Positions 60,338 through 64,000 of a DNA stretch of 64,000 bases are shown here, piece after piece. A program made the translations under genes and the position numbers. This DNA is from Vitis vinifera (taxonomy: Eukaryota; Streptophyta; Magnoliopsida; Vitales; Vitaceae): positions 22,296,501 to 22,360,500 of the forward strand of contig NC_081810.1 of assembly GCF_030704535.1 (NCBI RefSeq), written 5' to 3'. The notes beneath the pieces were generated by a model. The model saw only the letters and a program-made list of their open reading frames with translations, searched no databases and was not told where the DNA came from. Position 1 is the first letter of the stretch. Each line of letters opens with the position of its first letter.

Positions 60338-61110
60338 GTGGCCAGCACCTGTTTATATCCATGAGGTAACTGACACGGGTTTTTGTTTTCTTGCTTTCTT
60401 TGGCTAGTGGAAAATCACAAATTCAGCTCATAAACTCTGTTTCATATGTAATTCACACAAAGCTCATTATTAGATTTGAGCTGCCCATTTCTGGTATTAT
60501 GTGTACTTGATGGCTATGATCCTAAACAGACACAAGAATGCCCACCCAAACCAGTGAAAATTGCTATGCCATGGCTACATGTTTCCACCCAAATCATGAT
60601 GTGACCATTTGGTTTTGCTGTGACAGGTCTCATACAATTTCTCTATTTAGATTCAGATTACCTGTTTCTTATGAGTCTTCATCAACTACAAGTAAAGAGT
60701 GTTATTGCCTCTAGTTTTCTTTGCAATATCACTAGAAGTATGCTTGGTTGGAAGCAACACCCCGAAGAATTTGTGAGACCTGACTCGTTCCAGGGAAAAA
60801 GGGTTTTCCCAGACCATTATGCATTAACCAATCTAGTAGAACTTCTGTTTTGAGCCTGATTGCATGTTAATATGCATTGACCTCATTAGATGCGTAATAT
60901 CTTTTGAAATATAAGAACTAATCGTCAGAATCTCATCTTTGGGATTGAATCCTTAATGCTGGAAGTGTTTTAGTTTGGGATGTGGTTCTATAAAAATGTG
61001 ATAGATGTGCACCATGAACCCCTTCTTGAATACGCTAATTTAGTCTTCTTGAGCATGCTAATTTAGGTGCGTTCTTAGACAATGACACCATTGCCTGTAT
61101 AATCGCTGCT
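60338..61110. other. 3' flank of the XS-domain gene; no other gene seen
   Basis: Unique AT-rich sequence, the first part presumably 3' UTR. An open frame at 60620-60853 has no family features. Confidence 0.45.
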
Positions 61111-61111
61111 C

Positions 61112-61660
61112 TCAAAAAGGTGTCGAGAAGTATTTCAAGGTTAAATTTGTCGCTTGACTGTAGCTCACATGATTGAAGGCTCCCATTCGTTCTGGCCCAA
61201 AGTTTCCTAACTTATGATATGTGAAGCAATCCAATCTTGGGGTCGCATGGAAGGATGCACCCCTGTCAACAATCCAATCCATGCCTTGGATTATAATGTC
61301 ATCATCAGAATTCAGAAGCAACATTATTGGTATTCTTGTCTTCATATTTGCCTTGGCAGTTCCCTTATTTTTCCTTTGCTTATAAATTTTGTAATTCTTC
61401 ATGATGTGCCCAAGTTTGCCACAATGATAACAATTAATACTTTTCCATGATTTGGACCTTGCGATTGTAAGTACTTTTGCTCCTATTTCTATTAATGGAC
61501 CAGAGTAGGGAAGGATACAAGATTGATTCAACCCATTTTGTTGGAAAAATTTCTCATTAAAGTCGATCATACATGAATCAATTTGATCCTTGGTCTCAGG
61601 GACAATCAATCAAGCTTAGAGATGATCAGTCGCTCTTACATTGGATCGATTGAACATTAA
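61112..61660 (-). pseudogene. Ty1/copia retrotransposon gag-protease fragment
   Basis: Minus-strand coding remnant: a basic region, then the gag zinc knuckle CYHCGKLGHIMKNY (about 61410-61450; the usual final Cys is replaced by Tyr), then the protease region WIVDRGASFHAT (about 61255-61290) and a GNFG..RMG block leading towards integrase. Copia protease normally has D-S-G at the active site; here it is D-R-G. No LTR, integrase or reverse transcriptase follows, so it is a short dead fragment. It lies immediately downstream of the decayed PDR transporter. Confidence 0.85.
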
Positions 61661-61723
61661 GCAAATTTGAAATTTAAGATGTTTGACAACCCCCTTAGCC
61701 TGCAACAATATTTTATCCCAAAA

Positions 61724-62969
61724 TCATATTTTCAACATATCCATAACCTCAATGCTTTTACCATTGGCAAACACGAAGTTAAGGAACTTGATGCCATAGG
61801 CAAACACAAAGAAGAAGAGGAAGACCCAACCCAGAAGAGCAAAGACCACAGGCACACGGAAGTCATGATCAAACCCGAAGTTTTCCTTTAGGAATTCATT
61901 CACTGGCATTGGGTCGCGCCCTGGTATTTCAAGCGGACTCGTCTTGTCAGCCACTTGAGATGCGATGGCGCCATTGATTGTCCAAGCAACAGGGGAAGCC
62001 CAGTAGTACCATCTCCACCACACTTGAATTAGCTGCAAACATGAAATTACTTTCAAGATGACTCCTACTAACTACAACATCAATAATGTCATGAGTTAGA
62101 GAGAACACATACCGGCCAGGAGATGAGGAAACCAGAGAACGAGTTCCAGAAACTGACGACAAAGGAACTAACAATAGCAGCAATTTGATGGCCAGGAGTG
62201 AGAGCAACCACCATCATCCCATAAATTAAGTAGGTAAAGCACATGAATATGAAGTAATAGAAATACAAGTACTTGTCCGCTTGTCAGTGGAACCCAATCA
62301 TGGGGTAAAGAAGAAGAGCATAGACCAAGGTTTGAATTGCAACATAAAGTGTCTCTATGGCCACCAGCACACGAGAAGATCCATATGAATCATAGATGCT
62401 GAAGGCCTTCATATTGGGTCTTTGCAGAGAAGAGAAATGAAGATGTGATATACTGTAACTCATGAATAATTTCACCCCATACCTGGGCAAATGCATAAGA
62501 CAACTCTGAGTACATCCCCGCTGTTCGTCCTCGGTAGAATACCGTCCTCTCAGTTGCAACAACAGATTGCACTGCAGAAGCATTAGTGAATCCAAGGAAA
62601 ACAATGGCAGCATTGGTAGCTCCTAGTACATTCATCAGGTCTTGCTGTTTGTCTGTTTCCAAAATAGCATGCAGTTTGAACTTCATTAACCATTGTAGAA
62701 AACATGACGACATGTAATTCAAAATAAATACCCCAGACTTACATCTTGTCTCCTTTGTTCCAGAAGATAACACCGAATAGAAATCCAATGACGGTTGTCA
62801 TGAAGAATCGGATAACATTAAATTGTGAGTTCCTCCAGTTGGAATGATGCTGTTTCCAGAAACAAGCCCTGCATTGAGTTATAAAGGATTGGGAATATTG
62901 GTGGGGAAGTGAAGATCCTTTGACCCTGGTGCAGGAGTCCTTTGTTCATTAATAAGCTCTTGATTTCTC
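61724..62969 (-). pseudogene. PDR-type ABC transporter (ABCG), decayed 3' end
   Basis: The second transmembrane half of a full-size ABCG/PDR exporter, minus strand. Blocks from 5' to 3': GSKDLHFPT, WRNSQFNVIRFFMTT (to 62743); NVLGATNAAIVFLG and ATERTVFYRGR.AGMYSEL.YAFAQ (62483-62652); ETLYVAIQTLVYALL, FYYFIFMCFTYL and ALTPGHQIAAI (62113-62364); WWRWYYWASPVAWT and GRDPMPVNEFLKEN (61724-62032). Damage: a 1-base frameshift near 62895, TGA at 62284-62286 where Trp is expected, TG instead of AG at the acceptor before 62364, and an altered C terminus after GIKFLNF (from 61774 down). Exons further upstream are absent: only about 900 bp separate it from the next gene. Intact relatives pump hydrophobic compounds across the plasma membrane. 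Confidence 0.88.
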
Positions 62970-63858
62970 CTGAACAGTACAAAGAAAAAGGAAAATCAAG
63001 GATACAATTGGCACAAAGACATAAGACATCAGGGAAGACGAGAAAACACACACACCCCACCCCCCAGAAAGTTTCCATATTTTATTTTTATTAAACATTC
63101 AAAAGTAAAAAACAAACTAACATTACTTTTAGCATTTATAAAAGTTCAAATATTTTAGTTCTATTCAGTTACAATATTTAAGAAAAAAGTAATAAGATAA
63201 CAAAAAACAAAAAACAAACACTCTAAAATCTGAAATCAAATTGCTTTCAGTAAAAAGTTCAAAAAACAAATGACACCTTAGTGTAACACACTAGAGATCC
63301 TATGTTTCAGAAGATTTAATTTTGGGTGGAGGAAGTGGTCACCCATAAGGCTAAAACACGAGTATTAAGAGAAACAAATCCTCACTACGTCAAGACCTGG
63401 TCCTGCGTGTATAGAATTGATACTAGTCCCCTCACAGAAGGGGATCCAGGCATGAAAAGACACAAGCAATATGGCTGAGAAAATGAGCTAGCCAAATCCC
63501 ACAAACAGATTATAAATTAATTGGAAAACCTCTTCAGATGTCCTTCCATTACTATTCTGAAGCAAGGAGGTTCTCTGTGAGAAACACTGTTTTAATAAAG
63601 CGTTCTTTTGTAATTGATTATACAAAATAATTATACAAACTTTGTTGTGGTAAATCGATAAGAAAGAATAATTATACATACCGATAACAAAATGAAAATC
63701 ACAGTCGAGCAAACTTACAAAGAAGAGTGAAGGGGAAAAGAAGAAGAAACACTTCTGTTCTCTCTATTAACTATAATATTCTACAAACACTTTCCTGTTC
63801 TCTCTATTAACTATGATGTTCTACACTCTGTCCTGACTAAAGCATTCAAGTTTCTCTA
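62970..63858. other. Region between the PDR pseudogene and the next PDR gene
   Basis: AT-rich. No further PDR exons are visible, so the 5' part of the pseudogene is lost. A short duplicated stretch (CACTTCTGTTCTCTCTATTAACTATAATATTCTACA and a near copy about 40 bp on) lies at about 63750-63822, in the probable 3' UTR of the next gene. Confidence 0.55.
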
Positions 63859-64000
63859 TCACCTCTGGAACTTAATGAACTTGATGCCATAGGCAAACAT
63901 GATGAAGAAGAGGAAGACCCAACCCACATGAGAAAAAACTACAGGTACAAGGAAGTCATGATCAAGACCCAATTCGTCTTTGATGAATTCATTCACTGGC
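63859..64000 (-). CDS. PDR-type ABC transporter (ABCG), last exon, continues past the right edge
   Basis: The minus strand reads PVNEFIKDELGLDHDFLVP, then VGWVFLFFIMFAYGIKFIKFQR and a TGA at 63859-63861. This is the canonical C terminus of plant pleiotropic-drug-resistance transporters, including the last membrane helix. It is free of stops in the 46 codons seen. It has the same orientation as the pseudogene 0.9 kb away and is clearly homologous to its C terminus (DPMPVNEFLKEN, LNF), so the two are probably tandem duplicates. The rest of the gene lies beyond the window. Confidence 0.88.
   Translation of the reverse strand, partial: PVNEFIKDELGLDHDFLVPVVFSHVGWVFLFFIMFAYGIKFIKFQR

Overview
This window is plant nuclear DNA, most likely from grapevine (Vitis) or a close relative. 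The reasons are AT-rich sequence, genes split by GT..AG introns, large TE-filled introns, plant-specific families (UGT with a 44-residue PSPG box, XS-domain protein, PDR/ABCG transporter, cytokinin-type tRNA isopentenyltransferase) and many LINE, copia-type and MITE remnants. The species call is inference; the family calls rest on motifs read in the sequence.

Layout. 1-4871 is a LINE, open at the left edge, with a poly(A) tail. It abuts an older LINE fragment in the opposite orientation (4872-6355). From 6.8 to 10.6 kb there are more LINE pieces, three of them 5'-truncated minus-strand insertions with readable target-site duplications. 10992-15234 (minus) holds the first five coding exons of a tRNA dimethylallyltransferase (IPT2-like). 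No later exon was found down to position 1, so its next intron probably exceeds 11 kb and contains all of the LINEs. 18408-21621 (minus) encodes a plant coiled-coil protein of unknown function in four exons, with a possible non-coding first exon near 27.7 kb and short tandem duplications between. 30.7-36.05 kb is an LTR cluster: one solo-LTR-like element with a 5-bp duplication has a second, unrelated solo LTR with its own 5-bp duplication nested inside it. 39183-40544 (plus) is an intact, intronless glycosyltransferase gene.

42281-46730 is the most unusual object: a 4.45-kb foldback-like element. Its two arms are inverted relative to each other, each made of about 150-bp tandem units (about 8 on the left, 14 on the right). 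They surround a non-coding loop of about 440 bp and are bounded by about 200-250 bp of unique inverted sequence. 48856-50352 (minus) is a compact four-exon gene for a RAB6-interacting-golgin/ACIP1-like protein. 55348-60337 (plus) is a three-exon XS-domain gene encoding 975 residues, with four exact-length 20-residue repeats. 61.1-63.0 kb carries a copia gag-protease fragment beside the decayed 3' end of a PDR-type ABC transporter. The last exon of a second, apparently healthy PDR gene runs off the right edge, which suggests a tandem PDR cluster read leftwards.

The genes do not form a pathway; they are independent single genes separated by repeats. All splice junctions were read by eye from GT/AG sites, phase continuity and family similarity, without transcript data.
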